In this document: positions 8,506-17,758 of the stretch, piece after piece
How the letters are laid out: each line of letters starts with the position of its first letter
Position numbering within the stretch: the stretch's first letter is position 1
Assembly: GCA_021738345.1 (NCBI GenBank)
Contig: JAIPCE010000002.1
Coordinates: 1-58,771, forward strand
From: Rhodoferax sp.
GTDB lineage: Bacteria > Pseudomonadota > Gammaproteobacteria > Burkholderiales > Burkholderiaceae_C
DNA: 58,771 nt
Reading direction: 5' to 3'
The notes under the pieces: generated by a model
Database searches by the model: none
What the model was told of the DNA's origin: nothing
What the model saw: the letters and a program-made list of their open reading frames with translations, nothing else
Position numbers and translations under genes: made by a program

Positions 8506-10125
8506 ATGAGCGCCGTACTAGACCATCACGATCATGCCCATGAGCACCACGACCACCACGCGCCCACGGGCTGGCAGCGCTGGGTGTTTGCCACCAACCA
8601 CAAGGACATTGGCACGCTGTACATGATTTTCAGCCTGACCATGCTGATGGTCGGTGGTGCGCTGGCGTTACTGATTCGCGCCGAGTTGTTCCAGCCCGGT
8701 TTGCAGTTGGTCAACCCCGAGCTGTTTAACTCGCTGACCACCATGCACGGTCTGATCATGGTGTTTGGTGCCATCATGCCGGGCTTCGTGGGCTTTGCCA
8801 ACTGGATGATTCCGCTGCAGATTGGCTGTACCGACATGGCCTTTGCGCGCATGAACAACTTTAGCTTCTGGCTCATGATTCCGGCGGCACTGATGCTTGT
8901 GGGCTCGTTCTTCATGCCCGGTGGCGCACCGGCTGCCGGTTGGACGCTCTACGCACCCTTGACCCTGCAAATGGGTCCGAGCATGGACGCCGGCATTTTT
9001 GCCATGCACATCCTGGGTGCTTCGTCGATCATGGGTTCGATCAACATCATTGTCACGATTCTGAACATGCGCGCACCCGGCATGACGCTCATGAAGATGC
9101 CGATGTTCGTCTGGACCTGGCTGATTACCGCATATCTATTGATTGCTGTGATGCCGGTGCTGGCGGGTGCCATCACCATGACGCTGACGGACCGCCACTT
9201 TGGCACCAGTTTCTTTAATCCGGCCGGCGGTGGCGACCCGGTGATGTACCAGCACATCTTCTGGTTCTTTGGCCACCCCGAGGTCTACATCATGATTTTG
9301 CCGGCGTTTGGCATCATCAGTCAGATCGTGCCAGCGTTTGCACGCAAGAAGCTGTTTGGCTATGCGTCGATGGTATACGCCACTTCCAGCATCGCAATCC
9401 TGTCGTTCATCGTCTGGGCGCACCACATGTTTACCACCGGCATGCCTGTGACCGGACAGTTGTTCTTTATGTATGCGACCATGCTGATTGCGGTCCCGAC
9501 CGCCGTCAAGATTTTTAACTGGATTGCCACCATGTGGCAGGGGTCCATGACGTTTGAGACCCCGATGCTGTTTTCGGTGGGCTTTATTTTTGTATTCACC
9601 ATGGGTGGCTTTACTGGCCTGATCTTGGCCATGGCACCGATCGACATCCAGTTACAAGACACCTATTATGTGGTGGCCCACTTTCACTATGTGCTGGTGG
9701 CGGGTTCCTTGTTCGCCATGTTTGCCGGTTACTACTACTGGTGCCCCAAGTGGACCGGCGTGATGTACAACGAAACTGCTGGCAAGTGGCACTTCTGGGT
9801 TTCGCTGATTTCGTTCAACATCACGTTCTTCCCGATGCACTTCCTGGGCTTGGCAGGCATGCCCCGGCGCTATGCCGACTACCCCATGCAATTTGCTGAC
9901 TTCAACGCGTTGGCGTCGGTAGGTGGGTTCTTGTTTGGCATTACCCAGGCATGCTTTATTTTGTTCATCGTGATTCCGACCATGCGCGGCAAGGGCGAAA
10001 AGGCGTTGCAAAAGCCCTGGGAAGCCGCTGAAGGACTGGAGTGGGAAGTTCCCTCGCCCGCACCGTTCCATACCTTCGAGAATCCCCCCAAGCTCAATGC
10101 CACTGCGACCAAAGTCCTTGGCTAA
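8506..10125 (+). CDS. coxA: Cytochrome c oxidase subunit I
   Basis: 539 residues with 12 membrane helices. Haem- and copper-ligand histidines lie in the expected motifs: HGLIMVFG (haem a), [10 protein letters not shown] (CuB plus the cross-linked tyrosine), HHMFTTG (CuB pair) and VAHFHYVL (haem a3 and a). It is the catalytic, proton-pumping subunit of the aa3-type terminal oxidase in the inner membrane. The N-terminus is unusually histidine-rich ([12 protein letters not shown], residues 7-18), which may bind metal before assembly. It starts 60 bp after coxB with GAAGGA upstream. Confidence 0.98.
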   Translation: MSAVLDHHDHAHEHHDHHAPTGWQRWVFATNHKDIGTLYMIFSLTMLMVGGALALLIRAELFQPGLQLVNPELFNSLTTMHGLIMVFGAIMPGFVGFANWMIPLQIGCTDMAFARMNNFSFWLMIPAALMLVGSFFMPGGAPAAGWTLYAPLTLQMGPSMDAGIFAMHILGASSIMGSINIIVTILNMRAPGMTLMKMPMFVWTWLITAYLLIAVMPVLAGAITMTLTDRHFGTSFFNPAGGGDPVMYQHIFWFFGHPEVYIMILPAFGIISQIVPAFARKKLFGYASMVYATSSIAILSFIVWAHHMFTTGMPVTGQLFFMYATMLIAVPTAVKIFNWIATMWQGSMTFETPMLFSVGFIFVFTMGGFTGLILAMAPIDIQLQDTYYVVAHFHYVLVAGSLFAMFAGYYYWCPKWTGVMYNETAGKWHFWVSLISFNITFFPMHFLGLAGMPRRYADYPMQFADFNALASVGGFLFGITQACFILFIVIPTMRGKGEKALQKPWEAAEGLEWEVPSPAPFHTFENPPKLNATATKVLG

Positions 10126-10143
10126 GAGCAACCTAGCGTGCGC

Positions 10144-10257
10144 ATGATGACTCCCGAACAAAAAAAGACCAATCTGAGAACCGGCCTGATTCTGGCCTCG
10201 GTGGCGGCGGTGTTTTTTGTTGGCTTTATGGCACGCGTTGTGTTGCTGTCGCAGTAA
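10144..10257 (+). CDS. Cytochrome oxidase small assembly protein (37 aa)
   Basis: A 37-residue single-pass membrane peptide starting MMTPEQKKTNLRTGLILASV and ending VVLLSQ. The ATG lies 18 bp after coxA and the stop 3 bp before ctaG. Small proteins of this sort are annotated at this position in many Burkholderiales cox operons as a small oxidase assembly protein. It has one hydrophobic segment at residues about 13-35. Function is inferred only from its conserved place between coxA and ctaG. Confidence 0.75.
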   Translation: MMTPEQKKTNLRTGLILASVAAVFFVGFMARVVLLSQ

Positions 10258-10260
10258 GCC

Positions 10261-10863
10261 ATGAACCTACGGCATGAAAATTTCCGGATGGTCGGCAAGC
10301 TGAGCGTCATCACTGCCTGCATGTTTGCCTTTGGCTACGCGCTGGTACCCATCTACAAATCGATTTGTGAGATGACCGGTATCAACATCCTGGCCTTGGG
10401 CGAACAGGTGCTGTCGGGCCAAAAGGTGGACGTGCGGCCCAATACCCAGGTGGATTTCAGCCGTACGATTACGGTGGAGTTCGATGCCAACAGTCGCGGC
10501 CCCTGGGAATTCAAACCCGCGCAGCGCTCGGTGCAGGTGCACCCTGGCGAACTGACCACGGTCATGTACGAGTTTCAAAACACCCAAAATCGCCGCATGT
10601 CGGCGCAGGCGATTCCCAGCTATGCGCCGCAGCAGGCCTCGGCCCACTTTAACAAGTTGCAGTGTTTTTGCTTTAACCAGTACACGCTGGATCCGGGTGA
10701 GAAGAAAGAGTGGCCGGTCGCTTTCGTGATTGATCCCAAGTTGTCCCGGGACGTCAAGACCATCACGCTGTCGTATACCTTTTTTGAAGTGGGCGGCAAA
10801 ACGCCGGCCGCACCCGTGGCAGCAGCATCGACATTGGACGCGTTGAAAGGTGCCGGAACATGA
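10261..10863 (+). CDS. ctaG: Cytochrome c oxidase assembly protein CtaG/Cox11
   Basis: 200 residues. A single N-terminal membrane anchor (residues about 10-30) is followed by a periplasmic Cox11 domain. The copper(I)-binding motif C135-F-C137-F is present in NKLQCFCFNQ, and so is the family segment YALVPIYKSICEMTGIN. Cox11 delivers copper to CuB of subunit I. Its stop overlaps the ATG of the DUF2970 gene by 4 bp (ATGA), so the two are translationally coupled. Confidence 0.96.
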   Translation: MNLRHENFRMVGKLSVITACMFAFGYALVPIYKSICEMTGINILALGEQVLSGQKVDVRPNTQVDFSRTITVEFDANSRGPWEFKPAQRSVQVHPGELTTVMYEFQNTQNRRMSAQAIPSYAPQQASAHFNKLQCFCFNQYTLDPGEKKEWPVAFVIDPKLSRDVKTITLSYTFFEVGGKTPAAPVAAASTLDALKGAGT

Positions 10864-11075
10864 GCGCCCGGCCTGCCAAAGGGGTTCCCAAGGGGTCGTT
10901 TTTGCGCAGTATGACCTTGGTCGCCTGGTCTTTTCTGGGAATCCGCAGCCGGCAGGGCTACCAGGACGACCTAGCGCGCGTCAATCCTTTGCACGTGGTG
11001 CTGGTGGGCTTGGTCGCGGCACTGCTTTTGGTGCTGGGTTTGATTGTGTTGGTCAATTGGGTGGTCAGCCACTAG
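10860..11075 (+). CDS. DUF2970 family small membrane protein
   Basis: 71 residues: a short basic N-terminus, then SFLRSMTLVAWSFLGIRS, and one C-terminal membrane helix. This matches DUF2970, a family seen almost only in betaproteobacterial cox operons between ctaG and coxC. Function is unknown; position suggests a role in oxidase assembly or stability. It overlaps ctaG by 4 bp and is followed 57 bp later by coxC. Confidence 0.85.
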   Translation: MSARPAKGVPKGSFLRSMTLVAWSFLGIRSRQGYQDDLARVNPLHVVLVGLVAALLLVLGLIVLVNWVVSH

Positions 11076-11132
11076 GCCCGGGGCCTGCGGTGACAGCCAG
11101 CTTAATGAGAATTTGTAAGGAATGGAGCTGAA

Positions 11133-12014
11133 ATGAGTTCAACCACGCACGCTAAGAGTCCGTATTACTTTGTGCCAGGGCCTTCGCGGCATCCGGCAAT
11201 GGCAGCTTTTGGCCTGTTCTTTGTCATCTTGGGGGCAGGTCAGTGGGTCAACGGTGCCGAGTGGGGCAAATATGCACTGTTTTTTGGCTTGGCCTGGTGG
11301 CTCGGCGTGTTGTACCAGTGGTTTGGTGACGCCATTCGTGAAAGTGAAGGCGGGCAGTACGGTCACAAGATCGACTTGTCGTTCCGCTGGAGCATGAGTT
11401 GGTTCATTTTTTCCGAAGTGATGTTCTTCGGCGCGTTTTTTACTGCGCTGTGGTGGGCCAGGGCGCACTCGGTGCCGGCGCTGGGCAGTCTGGACAATTC
11501 CTTGCTGTGGCCCGGCTTCAAGGCGGTATGGCCCAGTGCCGCGGCTGGCATGACGGCGTCACCTGCAGGCATCGTCGAACCCTTTATGACCATGGGGCCG
11601 TTCTGGTTGCCCACCATCAACACCGCCTTGCTGCTCACTTCTGGCGTCACGCTGACGATTGCGCACCATGCGCTGGTCGCTGGCAACCGTGGCAAGACCA
11701 TCGGCTTTATGTGGATTACGGTGCTGTTGGGCATTGCCTTCCTGTGTGTCCAAGGCTACGAGTACTACCACGCGTACACCGCTTACAACCTCAAGCTCAG
11801 TTCCGGCGTGTTTGGCTCCACGTTTTACATGCTGACCGGTTTTCACGGATTTCACGTGTTTGTCGGCATGCTGATGTTGCTTTTCATTACGCTGCGCCTG
11901 CAAAAAGGCCACTTCACCCCCGAGCGGCACTTCGGTTTTGAAGGTGCCGCCTGGTACTGGCACTTTGTGGACGTGGTCTGGCTTGGCTTGTATGTGCTGG
12001 TGTATTGGTTGTAG
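11133..12014 (+). CDS. coxC: Cytochrome c oxidase subunit III
   Basis: 293 residues with about seven membrane helices. The family segments are WSMSWFIFSEVMFFGAFF, NTALLLTSGVTLTIAHHAL, GFHGFHVFVGMLML and the terminal AWYWHFVDVVWLGLYVLVYW. Subunit III stabilises the CuB/haem a3 centre and proton uptake in the aa3 oxidase. It is the last structural gene; a strong hairpin terminator follows 20 bp after the stop. GTAAGGA lies upstream of the ATG. Confidence 0.97.
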   Translation: MSSTTHAKSPYYFVPGPSRHPAMAAFGLFFVILGAGQWVNGAEWGKYALFFGLAWWLGVLYQWFGDAIRESEGGQYGHKIDLSFRWSMSWFIFSEVMFFGAFFTALWWARAHSVPALGSLDNSLLWPGFKAVWPSAAAGMTASPAGIVEPFMTMGPFWLPTINTALLLTSGVTLTIAHHALVAGNRGKTIGFMWITVLLGIAFLCVQGYEYYHAYTAYNLKLSSGVFGSTFYMLTGFHGFHVFVGMLMLLFITLRLQKGHFTPERHFGFEGAAWYWHFVDVVWLGLYVLVYWL

Positions 12015-12034
12015 CATTTATCTGTTCGCACCCC

Positions 12035-12061
12035 AAAAGGCACCGTGCGCGGTGCCTTTTT
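12035..12061. terminator. Bidirectional intrinsic terminator after coxC
   Basis: An 11-bp perfect stem (AAAAGGCACCG / CGGTGCCTTTT) closes a TGCG loop. The T-run on the plus strand and the A-run before the left arm (a T-run on the minus strand) let it work in both directions. It can end coxC transcripts and those of the opposing DUF2909 gene. Confidence 0.9.
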
Positions 12062-12090
12062 GATGGGTCGGGTGCGAATAAAGCAGTGGC

Positions 12091-12312
12091 TTATTGGCCC
12101 GGCGGGATGCCGGTGGGATGGATGTATCCGAGCTTCCAGGCGATCAGGATGCACGCAAAGAGCCCAATCGACAGCCCCACACGCAACCCCAATGCGGTCG
12201 CCATTTTTTTGGACTTGCCCGCGTTGGATGGCCCGCCCCGCATCATGAAGAACAGGGCGGTTGCGAGGCTGGCTAGGATGGCGACAAAGGCCAGTGCGAC
12301 TAAGGTGCTCAT
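12091..12312 (-). CDS. DUF2909 twin-transmembrane protein
   Basis: 73 residues with two membrane helices (residues about 3-24 and 42-62) joined by a basic loop, GGPSNAGKSKKM. This is the DUF2909 pattern, a small inner-membrane protein found beside coxC and SURF1 in Betaproteobacteria. Function is unknown. It lies on the strand opposite to the surrounding cox genes, faces the shared terminator, and is divergent from SURF1 with only about 15 bp between the start codons. Confidence 0.85.
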   Translation of the reverse strand: MSTLVALAFVAILASLATALFFMMRGGPSNAGKSKKMATALGLRVGLSIGLFACILIAWKLGYIHPTGIPPGQ

Positions 12313-12327
12313 GCGCAGGATTATCGG

Positions 12328-13071
12328 GTGAATGTGCGTTGCAAGTTTTGGCTGGTGACCGTGTCTGCGCTGATGGGCGTGGCGCTGACCGCGTCTTTGG
12401 GGCGCTGGCAATTGTCGCGCGCTGACGAAAAGCTTGCACTGCAATCGGCCATCGAGAGCCAGGGGACCAGGCCCGAACTCGATACCGGAACCGTATCCCA
12501 AGTGTCAGACTGGAAAGCGCGGGTGCACCAAAGGGCCAAGGTACGTGGCACCTGGGTGCCCGAGGCAACGGTGTACCTGGACAACCGCCAAATGCGTGCG
12601 CGGGTTGGGTTTTTTGTGCTCACCCCGCTCAGGCTTGAAGGCAGTAGCCCGCCGGTGGCGGTGCTGGTGCAACGGGGCTGGATAGCGCGTGACTTTTCCG
12701 AGCGTACACGTTTGCCGCCTGTGCACACACCGGCCGGGCTAGTCGAGATCGCGGGCCGGATAGCCCCCGCTCCGTCTCAACTTTACGAACCCGGTGCACC
12801 GTCCTCGGGTGTAATCCGGCAAAATCTGGACTTGACACCGTTTCGCGTAGAGACCGGGTTGCCGCTGGCAGCGTTCACTCTGCAACAATGGGGGGCGTCC
12901 GATGACGGCCTGCTGCGAGACTGGCCCATTATTAATCTGGGCATCGATAAACATTACGGCTACGCGTTTCAGTGGTTTGGCCTGGCTTGCCTGATTGCCA
13001 TTTTGTATTTTTGGTTTCAATGGGTCCGGCCATTTCTTCAACGTTCAACTGCTGCTTCATCTGATGTCTAG
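12328..13071 (+). CDS. SURF1 family cytochrome oxidase biogenesis protein
   Basis: 247 residues. Membrane helices lie at both ends (FWLVTVSALMGVALTASLG and YAFQWFGLACLIAILYFWF) and enclose a periplasmic domain. Family motifs GRWQLSR, YLDNRQ and QRGWI are present. SURF1 helps insert haem a into subunit I. The start is a GTG at 12328 or 12334. The 3' end overlaps the ATG of the next gene. Confidence 0.92.
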   Translation: MNVRCKFWLVTVSALMGVALTASLGRWQLSRADEKLALQSAIESQGTRPELDTGTVSQVSDWKARVHQRAKVRGTWVPEATVYLDNRQMRARVGFFVLTPLRLEGSSPPVAVLVQRGWIARDFSERTRLPPVHTPAGLVEIAGRIAPAPSQLYEPGAPSSGVIRQNLDLTPFRVETGLPLAAFTLQQWGASDDGLLRDWPIINLGIDKHYGYAFQWFGLACLIAILYFWFQWVRPFLQRSTAASSDV

Positions 13072-13753
13072 AACTTCCCCGCAAGACGATCACCCGCTGG
13101 GTCTGACGGTCTACACCCTGCAGCAGCCGGATGCCGTGGCCGTGGATGCGCAGGCCCGCACGCGTCTGGGTCGCTGGAAGATGCTAGCGGTGTTGCTGGT
13201 CTGTGCTGCCCCGGTGATTGCCTCGTACTTTACCTACTACGTGGTGCGCCCCGACGGGCGGCGCAATTTTGGCGAGCTGATTGATCCGCAGCGCCCGTTA
13301 CCGGATGCCCTGGGCTATGGCCTGGATGCCAAGCCTGTCAAACTGCGCGAACTCAAAGGCCAGTGGTTGCTCATCAGCGTGGCGTCGGGTGCATGCGACA
13401 CAGCGTGTGCCGAGCGTTTGTACCTGCAGAGGCAGTTGCGTGAAGGGCTGGGTAAGGAAAAAGACCGCCTGGATTGGGTGTGGCTGGTCAGCGATGAGGC
13501 TCCGGTGGCCGAGGCACTTCAGCCTGCGCTCAAGGGGGCCACGGTGTTGAGACTCGGTTCGGCCACGCTGTCACAGTGGTTGCAGGCGTCCCCCGGGCAG
13601 GACTTGTCGGCGCACCTGTACGTGGTTGATCCCTTGGGCAACTGGATGATGCGGTTTCCGCCCGGGCTCAATACGGTGGGAGCGCTGAAGGCCCGGCGTG
13701 ATCTGGAACGGCTGATGCGTGCGTCGACCTTTTGGGACCATGCGGGCCGGTGA
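13064..13753 (+). CDS. SCO-like membrane-anchored thioredoxin-fold protein in the cox cluster
   Basis: 229 residues from the ATG at 13064, which overlaps the SURF1 stop. One membrane helix (residues about 39-60) is followed by a thioredoxin-like domain. C111-DTA-C115 forms a CxxxC pair at the place of the SCO copper motif, following KLRELKGQWLLISVASGA. The C-terminal strand HLYVVDPLGNWMMRFPPG matches the usual SCO/TlpA ending, but a clear SCO-type histidine is not obvious. It may be a thiol or copper-handling factor for CuA assembly, distinct from the SCO1 gene 2.8 kb downstream. Coupled to SURF1 and followed 17 bp later by ctaA. Confidence 0.75.
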   Translation: MSRTSPQDDHPLGLTVYTLQQPDAVAVDAQARTRLGRWKMLAVLLVCAAPVIASYFTYYVVRPDGRRNFGELIDPQRPLPDALGYGLDAKPVKLRELKGQWLLISVASGACDTACAERLYLQRQLREGLGKEKDRLDWVWLVSDEAPVAEALQPALKGATVLRLGSATLSQWLQASPGQDLSAHLYVVDPLGNWMMRFPPGLNTVGALKARRDLERLMRASTFWDHAGR

Positions 13754-13770
13754 GCCCGTACTAATTGACC

Positions 13771-14931
13771 ATGCACGCTAACCTGTACGATTTTTCGCCA
13801 ACCCTGCGACTGCTGGTGCTTGGCGTGCTGGTCGCTAGCGGGCCATTGTTGCTGGTGTATTTGCGCAACATCAAGTCTTCACCGCTGGGGCGTATGCATT
13901 CCCTGGCCGTGGTGACGCTGTTTCTGACCTTTGATCTGGTCTTGTTCGGTGCCTTTACCCGATTGACCGACAGCGGCCTGGGCTGTCCGGACTGGCCGGG
14001 TTGCTATGGCAGTGCGAGCCCTTTGGGCGCGGGCGAAGAAATCGCCAACGCACAGCGGGCCATGCCCACCGGACCTGTCACCCGGGGCAAGGCCTGGGTT
14101 GAAATGGTGCACCGTTACCTTGCGACGGCCGTCGGCGTCCTGATTACGGTGATGGCGGTGGCGGCCTGGTTGGGCCGCAAGGCAGCGGGTGGCGGGTCCG
14201 CGTTGTTACCGGGTTGGGCCACGCTGACCTGGGTGTGGGTCTGTATTCAGGGTGCGTTTGGCGCACTGACGGTGACCATGAAACTTTTTCCATTGATCGT
14301 GACGCTGCATCTCCTGGGCGGCTATATTTTGCTGGCGCTGTTGACCGTACAGGTGGCCATGCTCGGCAAGCGACAGGGGGCAGGCGCGCAACCGCTCATC
14401 TTGCCCGTGCATCTCAGGGGCTGGCTGCTTGCGGCTGTGGGCTTGCTACTGCTGCAGGCCGCCTCGGGTGCTTGGGTCAGCACCAACTATGCCGTGCTGG
14501 CTTGCACTGATTTTCCGCAGTGCCAGGGAAGTTGGTGGCCGGCCATGGATTTTGCACAGGCTTTTACGGTGTGGCGGCCACTGGGACTGAACCCGGACGG
14601 CAGCCACATCAGCTTCCAGGCCCTTACCGCTATTCACCTGACCCACAGGGGACTGGCGCTTGTGACCTTGTTGGCACTGGCCGCGCTGGCCTGGCATCTG
14701 TCCACCTATTCGACCCTGACTCGGGCTGCCCGCCTGCTCGGTAGTTTGCTGGTACTGCAAGCGCTGACCGGTATCAGCAACGCCGTTCTCGAATGGCCCT
14801 TGCTGGCGGCTGTGTTACACACCGGCGGCGCTGGCGCCATGGTGATGGTGCTGGTGTGGCTACTCGCGTCAGTCAGTTTTCAGAGCGCGACCGATTGGGC
14901 GTTGGCTTTTGCCGGGAGATTAAACCAATGA
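13771..14931 (+). CDS. ctaA: Haem A synthase (COX15/CtaA)
   Basis: 386 residues from the ATG at 13771, with eight membrane helices. Conserved segments include [20 protein letters not shown], the histidine motifs [20 protein letters not shown], and [10 protein letters not shown]. CtaA oxidises the haem O methyl group to a formyl group to give haem A, the cofactor of this oxidase. Its TGA overlaps the ATG of ctaB (ATGA), so the haem O and haem A synthases are translationally coupled. Confidence 0.95.
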   Translation: MHANLYDFSPTLRLLVLGVLVASGPLLLVYLRNIKSSPLGRMHSLAVVTLFLTFDLVLFGAFTRLTDSGLGCPDWPGCYGSASPLGAGEEIANAQRAMPTGPVTRGKAWVEMVHRYLATAVGVLITVMAVAAWLGRKAAGGGSALLPGWATLTWVWVCIQGAFGALTVTMKLFPLIVTLHLLGGYILLALLTVQVAMLGKRQGAGAQPLILPVHLRGWLLAAVGLLLLQAASGAWVSTNYAVLACTDFPQCQGSWWPAMDFAQAFTVWRPLGLNPDGSHISFQALTAIHLTHRGLALVTLLALAALAWHLSTYSTLTRAARLLGSLLVLQALTGISNAVLEWPLLAAVLHTGGAGAMVMVLVWLLASVSFQSATDWALAFAGRLNQ

Positions 14932-15821
14932 CCGCGCCAACCGCGTCAACCGTAGCTTCGGTGCTGCAGCAATTTCATGTGCTGACCAAGCCCAGGGTCA
15001 TCCAATTGATCGTGTTCTGCGCCTTGATCGGCATGGTGCTTGCTGTGCCGGGTGTGCCTACGGTGCCACAGTTTGCGTTGGCTGCCATTGCGTGTGTCGG
15101 CATTTATCTGGTGGCGGGTGCGGCAGCAGCATTCAATTGCATCGTCGAAAAGGGGATTGATGCCCGGATGAAACGCACGGCCTGGCGGCCAACGGCCCGC
15201 GGCGAGCTTGGTGATGCGCAGACCCTGCTGTTTTCGGCCCTGTTGTGCGCGCTGGGTTCGGCTATTTTGTATTGGTGGGTCAACCCCTTGACGATGTGGT
15301 TGACGTTTGCCACCTTTGTCGGTTATGCAGTGATTTACACCGTGATTTTGAAGCCGCTGACGCCGCAAAATATTGTCATCGGCGGTGCCTCGGGTGCCAT
15401 GCCGCCAGTGCTGGGTTGGGCCGCCATGACCGGTGACGTCGGACCGGAGGCGTTGATCCTCTTTCTGATCATTTTTTTGTGGACTCCGCCACACTTTTGG
15501 GCCTTGGCCCTGTATCGGGTCGAAGATTACCGCAAGGCCGGGCTCCCGATGCTGCCGGTGACCCATGGCAGCGAGTTCACCCGATTGCATGTGCTGCTGT
15601 ACACCTTTGTATTGTTTGCCGCCTGCCTTTTGCCCTTTGTGTATGGCATGAGTGGCTGGCTGTACCTGGCTGCTGCGGTGGTTTTGAGCAGCGTGTTTTG
15701 CCTGTACGCCTGGGTGCTGTGGCGCGACTATTCAGACGAGTTGGCGCGCAAGACCTTTCGTTTTTCACTGATCCACCTCAGCGCACTGTTTGCGGCACTG
15801 CTGATCGATCACTATGTTTAA
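14928..15821 (+). CDS. ctaB: Protohaem IX farnesyltransferase (haem O synthase)
   Basis: 297 residues, a polytopic UbiA-family prenyltransferase. The first aspartate-rich region is represented by [20 protein letters not shown] and the second by [20 protein letters not shown], with [13 protein letters not shown] between. It adds a farnesyl group to haem B to make haem O, the substrate of the upstream ctaA product. It follows ctaA with a 4-bp overlap and precedes SCO1. Confidence 0.95.
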   Translation: MTAPTASTVASVLQQFHVLTKPRVIQLIVFCALIGMVLAVPGVPTVPQFALAAIACVGIYLVAGAAAAFNCIVEKGIDARMKRTAWRPTARGELGDAQTLLFSALLCALGSAILYWWVNPLTMWLTFATFVGYAVIYTVILKPLTPQNIVIGGASGAMPPVLGWAAMTGDVGPEALILFLIIFLWTPPHFWALALYRVEDYRKAGLPMLPVTHGSEFTRLHVLLYTFVLFAACLLPFVYGMSGWLYLAAAVVLSSVFCLYAWVLWRDYSDELARKTFRFSLIHLSALFAALLIDHYV

Positions 15822-15879
15822 TGAATGGCAACTACGCACCTGCTATCAAAGCGACAGGACAGCATTTACACTGAATCTT

Positions 15880-16488
15880 ATGAATAAAAGAACTGCATTG
15901 AAGTATTTGACAGGCGCAGTTGCGGCCAGCAGCCTGTGCCTTATCTCTTCCTGTTCGCCCAAGGACATTGCGTTTTCTTCGATCGATGTCACCGGGGCCG
16001 AGTATGCAAAGCAATTTGAGTTGAGTGACCACAACGGACAGTTGCGCCATCTGACCGACTTTGCCGGCAAGGTGGTCGTGATGTTCTTTGGCTACACCCA
16101 GTGTCCTGATGTTTGCCCCACCTCAATGACTGAACTCGCAGAGGTCAAGCGCCTGCTCGGCAAGGATGGTGAGCGCTTGCAGGCAATTTTCGTCACAGTG
16201 GACCCCGCACGCGACACCGCCGAGGTGCTTAAGGCCTATATGACCGCCTTTGATCCTACTTTCCTGGCGCTGGTGCCAACTCCGGAGCAGCTCAACACCA
16301 TTACCAAGGAATACAAGATTTATTACAAAAAGGTCGAGGGCAATACGCCTACCAGCTACACCATGGACCATTCTGCGGGCAGCTATGTCTACGACACCCA
16401 GGGCAAGTTACGCTTATTTACCCGCTACGGCAGCGGTGCACCCCCGCTCGCCAAGGACATCCAGCAACTGCTCAAACAGGCCTCTTGA
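15880..16488 (+). CDS. senC: SCO1/SenC copper chaperone, lipoprotein
   Basis: 202 residues from the ATG at 15880; an in-frame upstream start at 15814 would add 22 polar residues and overlap ctaB. The signal peptide ends in a lipobox LISS-C25, so the mature protein should be lipid-anchored facing the periplasm. The copper ligands C75-PDV-C79 and H164 (MDHSAG) are all present. SCO1 delivers copper to, or reduces, the CuA site of subunit II. Last gene of the oxidase assembly block. Confidence 0.93.
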   Translation: MNKRTALKYLTGAVAASSLCLISSCSPKDIAFSSIDVTGAEYAKQFELSDHNGQLRHLTDFAGKVVVMFFGYTQCPDVCPTSMTELAEVKRLLGKDGERLQAIFVTVDPARDTAEVLKAYMTAFDPTFLALVPTPEQLNTITKEYKIYYKKVEGNTPTSYTMDHSAGSYVYDTQGKLRLFTRYGSGAPPLAKDIQQLLKQAS

Positions 16489-16507
16489 GCAGGGGCCTGC
16501 GATACTT

Positions 16508-16669
16508 AGGGATGCGGAAACAGCCAATGTACCGTTTCTGGCGGCACTGACGGGCGTATTGCGTCGTTACCCTTCGTTTATGTGGTCAGCCACACTGCGC
16601 TCAGGGCGTCTAGCACTGCATCCCGCCAGCACCACCATAAAACGGTACATCAGCAATTTCCGCATCCCT
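16508..16669. repeat. 162-bp imperfect inverted-repeat element (MITE-like or paired-hairpin)
   Basis: The ends are perfect 13-bp inverted repeats (AGGGATGCGGAAA at 16508-16520 and its complement at 16657-16669). After a 6-by-6 mismatch block comes another perfect 11-bp pairing (ATGTACCGTTT at 16527-16537 against 16640-16650). The interior has no coding sequence. The right end touches the stop codon of the Bug-type gene. Flanking target duplications are not clear. It may be a non-autonomous mobile element or a large terminator between two convergent genes. Confidence 0.6.
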
Positions 16670-17661
16670 TATTCAATCCGGATGCCCTGCCCGGTAATGA
16701 TGCCACCTAGTAGCTTGGTGTCTGACTGAATTCGCAGGGCCAGGCCCTCGGCCGACGAACCCACCACATTCCAACCCTGCTGAAACATTTTTTGCCGCAT
16801 TTCGGGGCTGCGTGCAATGTCACTGAACAAGCTTGATAGGCGGGCTGCCACGGGTTTGGGGAAATTGCGCGGTGCGGCGATTCCGTTCCAGATTTCCAGA
16901 TTGAAATCCTTCACGCCCGCTTCCGACAGGCTGGGGATCTCCGGCACCAGGGTGCTGCGACCACTGCTGGTGGTGCCGATGGCGCGCAGCTTGCCGGCCC
17001 GAATCTGTGCCATGGCGAGGCCCGGGGGCAGCATCGACAACTGCAGATCGCCCGAAATCATGGCGCTGGCAACCTGCGGGTAGCCGGGGTAGGGAATATG
17101 CACGGGCGCCATGCCGGTCTTGGATTTCAACAGTTCCATGCCCAGATGCCCGACGGTTCCGATGCCGGGTGAGCCGTAGTTCCATTTGTTACTGCCGGCA
17201 CGCGCTGCGGTCAAAAACTCCTGAGCATTACCGCCGGCTGCGTTGGCCGGCGCCGTCAAAATAAGTGGGGAGGTGCCCAGCAGGCTGATGGGTGTGAGGT
17301 CCTTGAGCGGGTCGTAGGCGAGCTTGGGGTTGAGCAGCTTGGCAATCGTCATATTGCCGTTGATCATGAGACCCAAGGTGTGGTTGTCGGTGGCCTTGGC
17401 CACATAGTCGGCCGCAATATTGCCGGCTGCTCCCACCTTGTTTTCGACAATCACGGGCTGTCCCAGTGCCTTGGAAAGTGGCTCGGCAAAAGCACGGGCC
17501 GTCAGGTCGGGCGACGATCCGCCAGGAAAACCGACAATAATGCGCACCGGCTTGGTCGGCCAGTCACTTGCTACGCCCTTGCTGCTTTGGGCAAAAGCAG
17601 CGTGTGACAGGGTGTAGGCAGCCAGCGCTGCTATGGAGAGTGTGAGGGTTCTGCGTTGCAT
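16669..17661 (-). CDS. Bug/TctC family periplasmic solute receptor
   Basis: 330 residues with a signal peptide ending about AFAQS. The family hallmarks WPTKPVRIIVGFPGGSSPDL, YVAKATDNHTLGL, GSPGIGTVGHLGMELLK and PYPGYPQVASAMISGDLQL are clear. Such receptors usually bind carboxylates and are hugely expanded in Burkholderiales, often without TctAB membrane partners. None is seen nearby, so this is an orphan receptor with unknown ligand. The stop lies in the edge of the inverted-repeat element. Confidence 0.92.
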   Translation of the reverse strand: MQRRTLTLSIAALAAYTLSHAAFAQSSKGVASDWPTKPVRIIVGFPGGSSPDLTARAFAEPLSKALGQPVIVENKVGAAGNIAADYVAKATDNHTLGLMINGNMTIAKLLNPKLAYDPLKDLTPISLLGTSPLILTAPANAAGGNAQEFLTAARAGSNKWNYGSPGIGTVGHLGMELLKSKTGMAPVHIPYPGYPQVASAMISGDLQLSMLPPGLAMAQIRAGKLRAIGTTSSGRSTLVPEIPSLSEAGVKDFNLEIWNGIAAPRNFPKPVAARLSSLFSDIARSPEMRQKMFQQGWNVVGSSAEGLALRIQSDTKLLGGIITGQGIRIE

Positions 17662-17682
17662 GAAAGAATTCTCCAGTCCAAT

Positions 17683-17715
17683 AAAAAAGCCCCGTCAAGC
17701 CGAGGCCAACGGGGC
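17683..17715 (-). terminator. Intrinsic terminator of rpoH
   Basis: Read on the minus strand: stem GCCCCGT / ACGGGGC with a 12-base loop, followed by six T. It sits about 45 bp after the rpoH stop and just before the Bug-type gene start, so it separates the two units. Confidence 0.85.
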
Positions 17716-17758
17716 ATTGTCGCTCAGCGCGGGTGTTTGCCTGCGCGCTAAGGGCAGA

